This document shows, one piece after another, positions 8,485 through 15,762 of a stretch of 64,000 nt of DNA; position 1 is the stretch's first letter; each line of letters begins with the position of its first letter. The notes below the pieces were generated by a model that was not told the origin of the DNA, made no database searches, and saw only the letters and a program-made list of their open reading frames with translations. Both the position numbers and the translations under genes were made by a program. The stretch is from Botrimarina colliarenosi (lineage in GTDB: Bacteria; Planctomycetota; Planctomycetia; Pirellulales; Lacipirellulaceae): the NCBI RefSeq assembly GCF_007859955.1, contig NZ_SJPR01000008.1, positions 62,526-126,525 of the forward strand. The letters are read 5' to 3'.

Positions 8485-8573
8485 AACCACCAAGAAACGA
8501 CGGAAGCGATAAAAAAAGTGGTCCCATGAATTCGCGACAACTACAAACCATCGTTGCTTCGTTCCTTTGTGGT
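8485..8573. repeat. Inverted repeat, AACCACnAAGGAACG family, copy 2
   Basis: The left arm AACCACCAAGAAACGACGGA starts at 8485, and the right arm (8551-8573) is the reverse complement of ACCACAAAGGAACGAAGC plus a few bases. The arms are less well matched than copy 1. It fills the gap between the GGQ gene and the HAD gene. Confidence 0.65.
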
Positions 8574-8587
8574 GAAAAAACGTCTCT

Positions 8588-9265
8588 ATGAAAGTCTGCC
8601 TCTTTGACATCGACGGCACGCTCGTCCTCACCGGCGGCGCGGGGATGTACGCCTTTGCCGAGACGTTTGCCGAGGATTTTGGCGTCGCCGAGATTTCGCG
8701 CGAGGTCCCCTTCGCCGGGTGCAGCGACCGCGGCATCGCCGGCAATCTGTTCCTCGCCCACGGCATCGAGAACTCGGAGGCGAATTGGGACCGCTTCCGC
8801 GCCGGCTACGTCGCCCGCATCACCGATCACGTGCGGCGCTGCGACGGGCTGGTGCTGCCGGGCGTGTTCGAGCTGATCGACCGGCTCGAGGCGCTCGGCG
8901 ACGTGCACCTCGGCTTGCTGACCGGCAACGTGGCCGCCGCGGCGGAGGTCAAACTCAAGCACTACCGATTGTGGGACCGTTTTGCTTTCGGCGGCTTCGG
9001 CGACGACCATCCCGATCGCAACGACATCGCCATGACTGCGGTCGCAAGAGCTCGCGAGCGTCATGGCGGCCAGTCAGACGTTGAACGCATCGTCGTGATC
9101 GGCGACACACCGAACGACATCCGCTGCGCCCGCGCGGTCGGCGCTCTAGCCGTCGCCGCGCCGACAGGGCACACGCCCGCCGAGGTGCTCGCCGCCGCCG
9201 GGCCCGACCTGCTGGTCGAGACACTCGAAGACGCCGACGGGATCGTCGCCTTCCTGGCCGATTGA
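8588..9265 (+). CDS. HAD-family hydrolase (phosphoglycolate phosphatase-like)
   Basis: The 225-residue product is a haloacid-dehalogenase superfamily phosphatase. Motif I is FDIDGTLV at residues 6-13 with both catalytic aspartates, motif II is LLTGN around residue 115, motif III is the Lys in VKLKHY, and motif IV is IGDTPNDIRCA near residue 180. An alpha-helical cap lies between motifs I and II (residues 20-95), the C1 type found in phosphoglycolate phosphatases. Substrate is not determinable. There is no clear operon partner; a degenerate inverted repeat follows, then sthA. Confidence 0.85.
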   Translation: MKVCLFDIDGTLVLTGGAGMYAFAETFAEDFGVAEISREVPFAGCSDRGIAGNLFLAHGIENSEANWDRFRAGYVARITDHVRRCDGLVLPGVFELIDRLEALGDVHLGLLTGNVAAAAEVKLKHYRLWDRFAFGGFGDDHPDRNDIAMTAVARARERHGGQSDVERIVVIGDTPNDIRCARAVGALAVAAPTGHTPAEVLAAAGPDLLVETLEDADGIVAFLAD

Positions 9266-9281
9266 ATCGACGCCATGGCCC

Positions 9282-9370
9282 GAAGGGGGAGGGGTCTCCC
9301 ACATAACGGTCCTCCAGCCAATACAATCGGAATACTCGGCGCCCCTCTTCGGGAGCGCGCCTCCCACTTC
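9282..9370. repeat. Degenerate inverted repeat, GGGAGGnGTCTCC family, copy 1
   Basis: The left arm (9282-9303) contains GAAGGGGGAGGGGTCTCCC. The right arm (9347-9370) is the reverse complement of a similar sequence, GAAGTGGGAGGCGCGCTCCC. It is related to the better-preserved copies at 15661 and 45514. Confidence 0.45.
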
Positions 9371-9443
9371 GCCGACGCGCCGCCCTTCTCGCCCTACGTT
9401 TACGCGGACCCTTCTTTCCGCAAATGACGCAAAGGCGACCGAC

Positions 9444-10928
9444 GTGAATAGCTTCGACCTCGTAGTGATCGGCAGCGGCCCCGGTGGACAGAAGGCGGCC
9501 ATCTGCGCCGCGAAGCTCGGCAAGCGCGTCGCGATCGCCGAGCGCCAGAAGGAACTGGTTGGCGGCGTCTGCCTGCACACCGGGACGATCCCCTCCAAGA
9601 CGATGCGCGAGGCGATCCTCCACCTCACCGGCTTCCGCCAGCGCGAGGTCTACGGCGACCAGTACCGCTCGCGGAAGTCGATCACCATGGACGCCCTGCG
9701 GCAAAAGCTCGCCCAAGTCTCGCGACGGGAATGGGACGTCATCCAGGACCAATTCGACCGCAATGGCGTCGAGACGCTCGTTGGCGAAGCGAGCTTTGTC
9801 GATCCGCACACGATCGAAGTCCTCAACATCGAGGGCCCGATTCTTATTGAGGCCGACAAAGTGCTGTTGGCCCCTGGAACCAAGCCGGCGCGGCCCCCTC
9901 ACATCCCGTTCGATGGCCGCACGGTCTTCGACTCGGACGAGTTCCTTGAGCTCGACCACATCCCGCGGTCGATGATCGTCGTCGGCGGCGGCGTCATCGG
10001 CGTCGAGTACGGCCTGATGATGGCGACGCTTGGCGTCCGCGTCACGATCATCGACGGCCGCGATCGACTGCTCGACTTCTGCGACCGCGAAATCGTTGAC
10101 TCACTGGTCTACAACGCCCGCTCGATGGGCGTCACGTTCCGCCTGGGTGAGAATGTCGCCGAGGTGCGCCGCGTCGGCGTCAACTCGGTCGCCGTCGAAC
10201 TCGAGAGTGGCAAGCGGATCCTCGGCGAAACGGTGCTCTTCAGCGTTGGCCGTGAGGGAGACTCGGCGTCGCTCAATCTCGAGGCGGCGGGCCTCGCCCC
10301 CGACAGCCGCGGGCGGATCGTCGTCGGTGACGGATTCCAGACCGACGTGCCGCACGTCTACGCCGTGGGCGACATTGTCGGCTTCCCGGCGCTCGCTAGC
10401 GCGTCGATGGAGCAAGGCCGTCAAGCGGTCTGCCACGCCTTCGGCGTCCCTGCGCGTAAGATGGGTGAGATCCCTTACGGCCTGTTCACGGTTCCGGAGA
10501 TCTCCTCGATCGGTAAGAGCGAGCAGCAGCTCACCGCCGACCATGTGCCGTACGAGGTGGGCCTCGCACGGTTCAGCGAGATCGCCCGTGGCCAGATCGC
10601 CGGCGACGAGTCCGGCATGCTCAAGCTGCTGTTCCACCGCGAAACGCGTCAGCTCTTGGGTATCCACGCCATTGGAGAGTCGTCGACCGAGATCATCCAC
10701 ATCGGCCAAGCCGTGATGGCGTTCGGCGGCACGCTCGACTACTTCCGCGACTCGGTCTTCAACTATCCGACGATGGCCGAGGCCTACAAGGTCGCCGCGC
10801 TCGATGGCCTCAACAAGCTGACCGCTTACGACGAGGAAGTCGTTGGCGGGTGGTTCGAGCCCGAACCTGCCGCCGGCGAGTCGGTGCGCGAAGTCGAGCC
10901 GGCGGAGAAGGTCGTCCTCGCCGTTTGA
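9444..10928 (+). CDS. sthA: Si-specific NAD(P)+ transhydrogenase (soluble)
   Basis: SthA is an FAD flavoprotein of the lipoamide dehydrogenase superfamily that exchanges reducing equivalents between NADPH and NAD+. The N-terminal FAD motif is IGSGPGGQKAA (residues 9-19). Where disulfide reductases have GGTCxNxGCIPSK, this protein has GGVCLHTGTIPSKT: only one cysteine, so no redox disulfide, as in SthA. The NAD motif VVGGGVIGVEYG is at about residue 178, and the second FAD motif VYAVGDIVGFPALASASMEQG near residue 311. The C-terminal interface domain is complete. Length is 494 against about 466 in E. coli, mainly through a C-terminal tail. GTG/ATG alternatives do not change the FAD motif. Confidence 0.88.
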   Translation: MNSFDLVVIGSGPGGQKAAICAAKLGKRVAIAERQKELVGGVCLHTGTIPSKTMREAILHLTGFRQREVYGDQYRSRKSITMDALRQKLAQVSRREWDVIQDQFDRNGVETLVGEASFVDPHTIEVLNIEGPILIEADKVLLAPGTKPARPPHIPFDGRTVFDSDEFLELDHIPRSMIVVGGGVIGVEYGLMMATLGVRVTIIDGRDRLLDFCDREIVDSLVYNARSMGVTFRLGENVAEVRRVGVNSVAVELESGKRILGETVLFSVGREGDSASLNLEAAGLAPDSRGRIVVGDGFQTDVPHVYAVGDIVGFPALASASMEQGRQAVCHAFGVPARKMGEIPYGLFTVPEISSIGKSEQQLTADHVPYEVGLARFSEIARGQIAGDESGMLKLLFHRETRQLLGIHAIGESSTEIIHIGQAVMAFGGTLDYFRDSVFNYPTMAEAYKVAALDGLNKLTAYDEEVVGGWFEPEPAAGESVREVEPAEKVVLAV

Positions 10929-11039
10929 GGCGGGGCGTCCTGATAGGGCCGGCCGTGTGCGGGAGGCGATCGGGACTGGGCGACGGCAACGAGCCGCCCT
11001 ACTCTGAGGGGTCCCTCCGACATCCAGGACCCGGCCCCT

Positions 11040-11879
11040 ATGAGCGCTCAGCGGATTGGCTTCGTCGACGACGACCTCGATAACTTCCACGCCAACACCT
11101 ACCTCGCGGCGTTCCGCGGCCCCCTCGCCGAGCGGGGTTGGGAAGTCGCCGGCGTCACCGCCCAACAAGCTGAGAAGGGCAAGGCGTGGGCGGCGGAGAA
11201 GGGACTCCCCTACTTCGACACGATCGAAGCCCTCGCCGCGACGGTCGACGCGTTCGCTGTGCTGGCGCCCTCGACCCCCGAGACGCACCTCGGCCTTTGC
11301 GAGGCGGTCCTGCCGCACGGCAAGACGACGTTCGTCGACAAGACGTTCGCCCCCGACGCCGCCACGGCCGAGCGGATCTTCGCCCTCGCCGACCGGCATG
11401 GCGTGGCGATCCAAACCACCTCGGCGCTGCGGACCACCAACGTTCAAGCCGAGACCGCCAAGCTAAGGGACCCACTGGTGAGCCTCTCGCAATGGGCGGG
11501 GGGCGCCTCGTTCGGCGAGTACGGCATCCACCCGGTCGAACTCGCGGTGAGCTGCCTCGGTCCCGAGGTCCAGCGCCTCGTCATCGGCGGCGCCGAGCAC
11601 CATCCCACCCTGGCGATCGAGCTCAGCGGAGGCAGGATGGCGACCATTGACTTCAACGCGGCCGAGCACGTGCCATTCGTCGCCACACTGACGACCGACC
11701 GCTGGTCGAAGCAGGTCGTGGTGGACGACTCGAAGCTGTTTGTCGACGCCGCGGCGGCGATCCTCGACTTCTTCGACGCCGGCCGCGCCCTCGTGCCGCG
11801 GGAGGAAACCATGGCCGTCTTCCGCGTGCTCGATGCGGCTAGGAACCCCGCCGCCCGCCGGGGTTGGGTGGCGATTTAG
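11040..11879 (+). CDS. Gfo/Idh/MocA-family oxidoreductase (short form)
   Basis: The 279-residue product has a Rossmann-like N-terminus (QRIGFVDDDLDNFHANTY) and the FVDKTFA segment that replaces the canonical EKP motif of Gfo/Idh/MocA dehydrogenases (Lys retained). The GGASFGEYGIHPVELA region corresponds to the substrate-binding His motif of the second domain. It probably acts on a sugar-derived substrate with a nicotinamide cofactor; the atypical dinucleotide loop makes that uncertain. Its 3' end and the gap to the next oxidoreductase are duplicated about 2.4 kb downstream (see 14297-14436). The paired oxidoreductase at 14584 was probably its direct neighbour before the intervening segment arrived. 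Confidence 0.75.
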   Translation: MSAQRIGFVDDDLDNFHANTYLAAFRGPLAERGWEVAGVTAQQAEKGKAWAAEKGLPYFDTIEALAATVDAFAVLAPSTPETHLGLCEAVLPHGKTTFVDKTFAPDAATAERIFALADRHGVAIQTTSALRTTNVQAETAKLRDPLVSLSQWAGGASFGEYGIHPVELAVSCLGPEVQRLVIGGAEHHPTLAIELSGGRMATIDFNAAEHVPFVATLTTDRWSKQVVVDDSKLFVDAAAAILDFFDAGRALVPREETMAVFRVLDAARNPAARRGWVAI

Positions 11880-12439
11880 CGGACGTTTTGCGTTACGAAC
11901 CGAGGCCGCTGGGCCACCACCGAGGCGTCCTGCTTGTCGGCCGGCCGCCCACCAGTGCAGGCGATGCGACTGGGGATTCTGGGCGCGGGGGCGGGGTCGC
12001 GCACTGGCTGACGTTGGCGATCGTTCGTCCACTCTGGGGACTCTCCGCGCAAGTTGGTTCGTCTTCTTTCAATCGCGCGTCTGCCGACCCTTTGTCGAAA
12101 GGGTCCGCATTTCGCGGAACTAGTCGCTGGGCGCAACCTTGTGAGATCGGGGAAGGACCAACGGTTCAATCCCATCATCGCCTGCCTGTAAGAGCTGAGG
12201 ACCAGCACATCGGCGTCGTTGAGCTACTCCTCGCGCTGGTGATAGGTGGGCCGTACGAACCTAACCGGCGCAATCAGAGGTGCGTGCTCACCGGTTGGCA
12301 TGCAGCTTGCGGCCTTTTGGCGGTAACTAGCCGGCAACTTCTTTGCGCCGCTCGCCTCCATCAAAGGTTACCCGAGACGTCGGGCGGGGGGTTGATTGAC
12401 GGCGCCCATCCAAACCCTCTATCCCCGAGGAGTGAGAAC
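11880..12439. other. Gap carrying a truncated copy of the next oxidoreductase start
   Basis: There is no full gene here. Bases 11880-12000 closely resemble the gap and first codons found before the intact oxidoreductase at 14584. An ATG at 11964 followed by CGACTGGGGATTCTGGGCGC reproduces the MRLGILGAG start, and similarity ends at about 12000. From 12001 to 12439 the sequence is unique, with a short hairpin ACCCTTTGTCGAAAGGGT near 12090 and the leader of the Tyr-rich gene. Confidence 0.6.
11964..12000 (+). pseudogene. 5' fragment of a Gfo/Idh oxidoreductase gene (duplicate of 14584 start)
   Basis: About 12 codons (MRLGILGAGAG) match the start of the intact gene at 14584, including the GGCG before the ATG; homology then stops. 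It is the left-hand half of a duplicated gene junction whose right-hand half is the fragment at 14297-14436. Confidence 0.6.
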
Positions 12440-14191
12440 ATGACTTTATCAAGTTGGCGAGTATTCCTATGCGCCCTCCTGGCGCCGCCACTAATTGCAA
12501 TGCCTGCAAAGGCCGCGGAAGACTACAGCGAGACGCCGTACTACGAAGAAGAGCCGTGGTACGACATCACCGAATGGTTCGACGGCAACGACTATCGCCG
12601 CACTGCTGCTAACGACACGTCAGAAGCCGACAGTGACGCGACGGTGACCGACTACGAGTACGATTACGGCTATCATTACGACGTCGATGGCGACCTCGAT
12701 TACGGGGGGCACTACGAAGACCAGTACGGCGACACCCAATACGGCTACGAGTCGGATTACGGTTACGATGATCGCTACGCGAACGACGATTGGTTCTACG
12801 ACTACTGGTACTGGAACAAAGGCCCGTCGTACTACAATGACTGGGACGCCGACGGTTCTTACGAGTACGTCACGACCTACAAAGACTATGACAACGATGG
12901 CTACTACGACGCCTATTTCACGTATCGCGACTGGAACAGCGACGGCATTTACGAGGATGTCGACTTTTACAGCTTCAATAACGCCTCGGGCGACAAACGG
13001 TCCGAAGGCAAGGAGCAGGGCGAGTCGATGCAATCTAAGGCCCGACGCACCCAGGGGACGGTCGCCAATGTCAAAAAGGTCAAGGTTCGGGGCAACGAGC
13101 ACTTGCTAGTGCGCCTCGACGGCGGTGAAGATAAGCAGAGCACCGTCGATTTAGGCCCGACCGAGGCGCTGCAGGACTTCGACATCGCGGAAGGGACGGA
13201 GGTCCAGGCGACCGGTCCCGTCGTCAAAGTAGGCGACAAGCGGTTGCTCGTTGCGAAATCAGCGAAGATAAGTGGTCAGACCTTCAAGCCAAACCGCAAC
13301 AACTCGAAGGTTCGTGGCACGATCGTCAGCACTCGGAAGTTTGAGAACCGGGGAGCGACAAGTCTTCTCGCGACGGTGAAGACGGAAGAGGGATCGTCTG
13401 AGGAAGGCGCCAAATTGCTGGTTGATTTAGGTCCGGCGGACAAGCTGGCAACCGAGTTCTCCGAAGACGATCAAGTTACGGTCGAAGGGGCGCCGGTTAA
13501 GGTGAACGACAAGCGGATCCTCATCGCCAGCCGTGTGAAGCACGATGGTGAGACGACCGAAATCGATCGCCGGACTGGCGTGCAACGAGCCGACTCGCAG
13601 CAGGCGAGCCGCAATCAGCGGCAGAAGGATTCACAGACCGCAATGAAGTCCCCGACCTTCTCCGGTAAAGTCGCGTCCAAGCGGAGGGCGACGGTACGCG
13701 GCGAGGAGCGTCAGCTCATGGTCTTGCGCACCGATACAGGACGCCAAGTCCTCGTCGACCTCGGTCCCGCCGAGCAGCTCGACATGACCTGCGAGCCGGG
13801 CGACCAGTGCAAGGTTCGCGGCCCCGTCGTGAAGGCCAGGGGCGGCCAGCCGGTCGTGCTCTGCCGGATGCTCGTTATTAACGACGGCAACCGCACGCGG
13901 GTCAGGCCCCAGCAGGCCGACTCGAACGGGCTAAGTGAAGTGACGGGCGACATCCGTTCGCTGACCACCGTTGAGGTCCAGGGGACGGAGCGCCAGCACG
14001 CGTACCTCAACACCGAGGATGGCAAGAAGCTGATTGTCGATCTCGGTGCGCCCGACAAGCTGCCCCTGGAGCTCTCCAAGGGTGAGCAACTCTCTGCGCG
14101 AGGACGGATCGTTAAGGTCAACGACAAGGTGATCTTGGTTGCCTTCGAGGCCAGCAAGTCGGATTCCGATTCGCAGTCGATCGAACGCTGA
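12440..14191 (+). CDS. Exported Tyr/Asp-rich protein with four tandem VDLGP repeats
   Basis: The 583-residue protein is not a family I recognise. It starts with a signal peptide (MTLSSWRVFLCALLAPPLIA, cleavage near AKAA, residue 26), with a GAGGAG 7-12 bases before the ATG. Residues 27-180 are extremely rich in Tyr, Asp and Trp and contain four DxDxDG-like loops (DVDGDLDYG, DWDADGSYE, DYDNDGYYD, DWNSDGIYE) that resemble calcium-binding EF-hand/dockerin loops. From about residue 205 there are four repeats of 75-90 residues, starting near 206, 290, 408 and 500. Each runs GxVxxxxxxxVRGxE, then a strand ending VDLGP, then a V/LxxGxxVxxxGxVVKVxDKxxLxA strand set, suggesting OB-like beta barrels. 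A strong terminator follows. Role unknown; an exported calcium-dependent structural protein is one possibility. Confidence 0.75.
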   Translation: MTLSSWRVFLCALLAPPLIAMPAKAAEDYSETPYYEEEPWYDITEWFDGNDYRRTAANDTSEADSDATVTDYEYDYGYHYDVDGDLDYGGHYEDQYGDTQYGYESDYGYDDRYANDDWFYDYWYWNKGPSYYNDWDADGSYEYVTTYKDYDNDGYYDAYFTYRDWNSDGIYEDVDFYSFNNASGDKRSEGKEQGESMQSKARRTQGTVANVKKVKVRGNEHLLVRLDGGEDKQSTVDLGPTEALQDFDIAEGTEVQATGPVVKVGDKRLLVAKSAKISGQTFKPNRNNSKVRGTIVSTRKFENRGATSLLATVKTEEGSSEEGAKLLVDLGPADKLATEFSEDDQVTVEGAPVKVNDKRILIASRVKHDGETTEIDRRTGVQRADSQQASRNQRQKDSQTAMKSPTFSGKVASKRRATVRGEERQLMVLRTDTGRQVLVDLGPAEQLDMTCEPGDQCKVRGPVVKARGGQPVVLCRMLVINDGNRTRVRPQQADSNGLSEVTGDIRSLTTVEVQGTERQHAYLNTEDGKKLIVDLGAPDKLPLELSKGEQLSARGRIVKVNDKVILVAFEASKSDSDSQSIER

Positions 14192-14221
14192 TCGCTGAGA
14201 CCGCCTCCGAGTTTCTCGAAG

Positions 14222-14261
14222 ACGCCACCATGCCCCCCCCCGGGGCGTGGTGGCTTTTTTT
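14222..14261 (+). terminator. Rho-independent terminator after the Tyr-rich gene
   Basis: The stem GCCACCATGCCCC pairs with GGGGCGTGGTGGC (one G-T wobble) around a C-rich loop and is followed by seven T residues. It starts about 30 bases after the stop codon at 14191, and it isolates this gene from the oxidoreductase downstream. Confidence 0.88.
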
Positions 14262-14296
14262 GTGCCGTTTTGCACTTCAGTGACAAAGTGTCGCAC

Positions 14297-14436
14297 GAGT
14301 TCAGCGGCCGGCGGATGGCGACCCTTCCATCGACGCCGGCTGCGCCCTCGTGCCGCGGGTAGAGACCATAGCCGTCCTCCGCGTGCTCGAGGCGGCTAAG
14401 AATCCCGCCGCCCGCCGGCTTTGAGTGGCGATCTAG
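14297..14436 (+). pseudogene. 3' remnant of the first Gfo/Idh oxidoreductase gene
   Basis: The segment resembles the 3' end of the intact gene at 11040-11879: 14297-14321 corresponds to about 11619-11644, then roughly 130 bases are missing, and 14330-14436 corresponds to about 11772-11879. It ends in GTGGCGATCTAG, matching GTGGCGATTTAG of the intact copy including the stop. It has diverged by many substitutions, so the duplication is not recent. Confidence 0.7.
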
Positions 14437-14583
14437 CGGTCGTTTTGCGCTACGAACCGAGGCCGCTGCGCGTCCGCCCCGTTGCGTTCTACGCGGCGCG
14501 CCACCACATTTCTTGGAACCGGTCCCGCTTGCGCCCGCACCGGGGCGTCCAGTTAGTCGGCCGGCGGAACACGGGAGTTGGCG

Positions 14584-15642
14584 ATGCGATTGGGGATTCT
14601 GGGCGCCGGGGCGATTGGGGCAAAGCACGCGGCCGCGGCGGTCAGCGTTGGGGTAGACGTCGGCCGCGTCGTCGATCGCGACGCCGACCGGGCGGCCGCC
14701 CTCGCTGGCGATTACGACGCCGCGTCGGGCTCCGACGCCAAGAGCCTGTGGGACGACAGCTCGCTCGATGCGATCGTCATCGGCGTGCCAAACTGCTTCC
14801 ACCGCCCGATGGCCCTCGAGGCGATGCGGGCCGGCAAGGACGTGCTGCTCGAAAAGCCGATGGCCCTCACCGCCCCGGAGTGCGACGAGCTCATCGCCGC
14901 CGCCGAAGAGACCGGCCGCGTCTTGCAGATCGGCTACACGCACCGCTTTACGGCGGTCGGTTCCGGCGCTAAGGGCGTGGTCGATGCGGGGGAGCTCGGC
15001 GCCGTCTACCACGCCAAAGCGCATCTTTACCTGCGACGCGGCGTGCCGGGGCTCGGCGGCTGGTTCACCACCAAGGCGATGTCGGGCGGCGGCGCGCTGA
15101 TCGACCTCGGCGTCCACCTCCTGGACCTGGGGCTGCACCTGCTGGGGCAGCCGACCGCCGTCGCGGTGAGCGGCAAGGCCTACGCCAAGTTCGGCGTCAC
15201 GATGCAAGAGTATCTGTACGAGTTGATGTGGGCCGGGCCGCCGAATTACGACGGCGTCTGCGACGTCGACGACTACGCCACTGCGTTGGTGACGTTCGAC
15301 TCGGGTGCGACGCTCGACCTCCAAGTCGCCTGGGCGTGTAACCTGCCGGTGGGGACCGTTCCCGACTCGATGGTCGCGCTGCTGGGCGATCGCGGCGGGC
15401 TGTCATTCGAGCTGTTCGGCGACCACCTCTTACTACGGAGCCAGATCGCCGGCCGCAACGCCGACAGCAAACTCACCCTCCCGGCGGTCGACCAGATGTC
15501 GCTACAGATGGCCGACTTCGCCGAAGCGGTTGCGTCGCGCACGCCGGGCGTCGGCGCCACTCCCGTGGAAGGTCGCAAGGTGCAGGCGATCGTCGATGCG
15601 ATCTATAAGTCGGACAAGACGAACTCACCGGTAACGCTGTAA
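14584..15642 (+). CDS. Gfo/Idh/MocA-family oxidoreductase
   Basis: This is a 352-residue NAD(P)-dependent sugar/polyol dehydrogenase-like protein. The N-terminal dinucleotide motif is MRLGILGAGAIGAKHA. The conserved EKPMAL (LLEKPMALTAPECD) is near residue 100, with the catalytic-site Lys, and GGGALIDLGVHLLDL near residue 170 is the conserved D-x-x-x-H motif of the second domain. The ATG at 14584 follows GGGAG by 7 bases; a TTG two codons earlier is less likely. Substrate is unknown. It shares the 11 kb oxidoreductase neighbourhood and precedes a Na+/solute symporter on the same strand, so uptake and oxidation of a sugar is a reasonable inference. Confidence 0.88.
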   Translation: MRLGILGAGAIGAKHAAAAVSVGVDVGRVVDRDADRAAALAGDYDAASGSDAKSLWDDSSLDAIVIGVPNCFHRPMALEAMRAGKDVLLEKPMALTAPECDELIAAAEETGRVLQIGYTHRFTAVGSGAKGVVDAGELGAVYHAKAHLYLRRGVPGLGGWFTTKAMSGGGALIDLGVHLLDLGLHLLGQPTAVAVSGKAYAKFGVTMQEYLYELMWAGPPNYDGVCDVDDYATALVTFDSGATLDLQVAWACNLPVGTVPDSMVALLGDRGGLSFELFGDHLLLRSQIAGRNADSKLTLPAVDQMSLQMADFAEAVASRTPGVGATPVEGRKVQAIVDAIYKSDKTNSPVTL

Positions 15643-15660
15643 GCCAGCTGAAGCATCTTC

Positions 15661-15746
15661 TGTAGGAGGCGTCTCCGACGCCGATATCGCGCGGCGAGCC
15701 GAGTAACGTCCGCACGACGTCATCGGCGTCGGAGACGCCTTCTACA
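15661..15746. repeat. Inverted repeat, GGGAGGnGTCTCC family, copy 2
   Basis: The arms 15661-15685 (TGTAGGAGGCGTCTCCGACG...) and 15722-15746 are reverse complements at 24 of 25 positions, around a 36-base loop. It lies between the oxidoreductase and the symporter gene, ending about 17 bases before the latter's outermost start. Confidence 0.75.
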
Positions 15747-15762
15747 AAGGCCCGTCCTATCG

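Noticed and set aside
9444..10928. Dihydrolipoyl dehydrogenase
   Set aside because: The redox CxxxxC disulfide is absent (GGVCLHTGTIPSK), which fits SthA instead.
14222..14261. Insertion-sequence end near the Tyr-rich gene
   Set aside because: The inverted repeat is a normal terminator (stem plus seven T); no transposase or target duplication was found, so the flanking duplication is not explained by a simple IS.
13711..15324. Long minus-strand frame of 537 codons
   Set aside because: It runs antisense through the Tyr-rich gene, the terminator and the oxidoreductase; it is a product of codon bias. Its resemblance to another antisense frame at 11463-12032 only reflects the duplicated junction.
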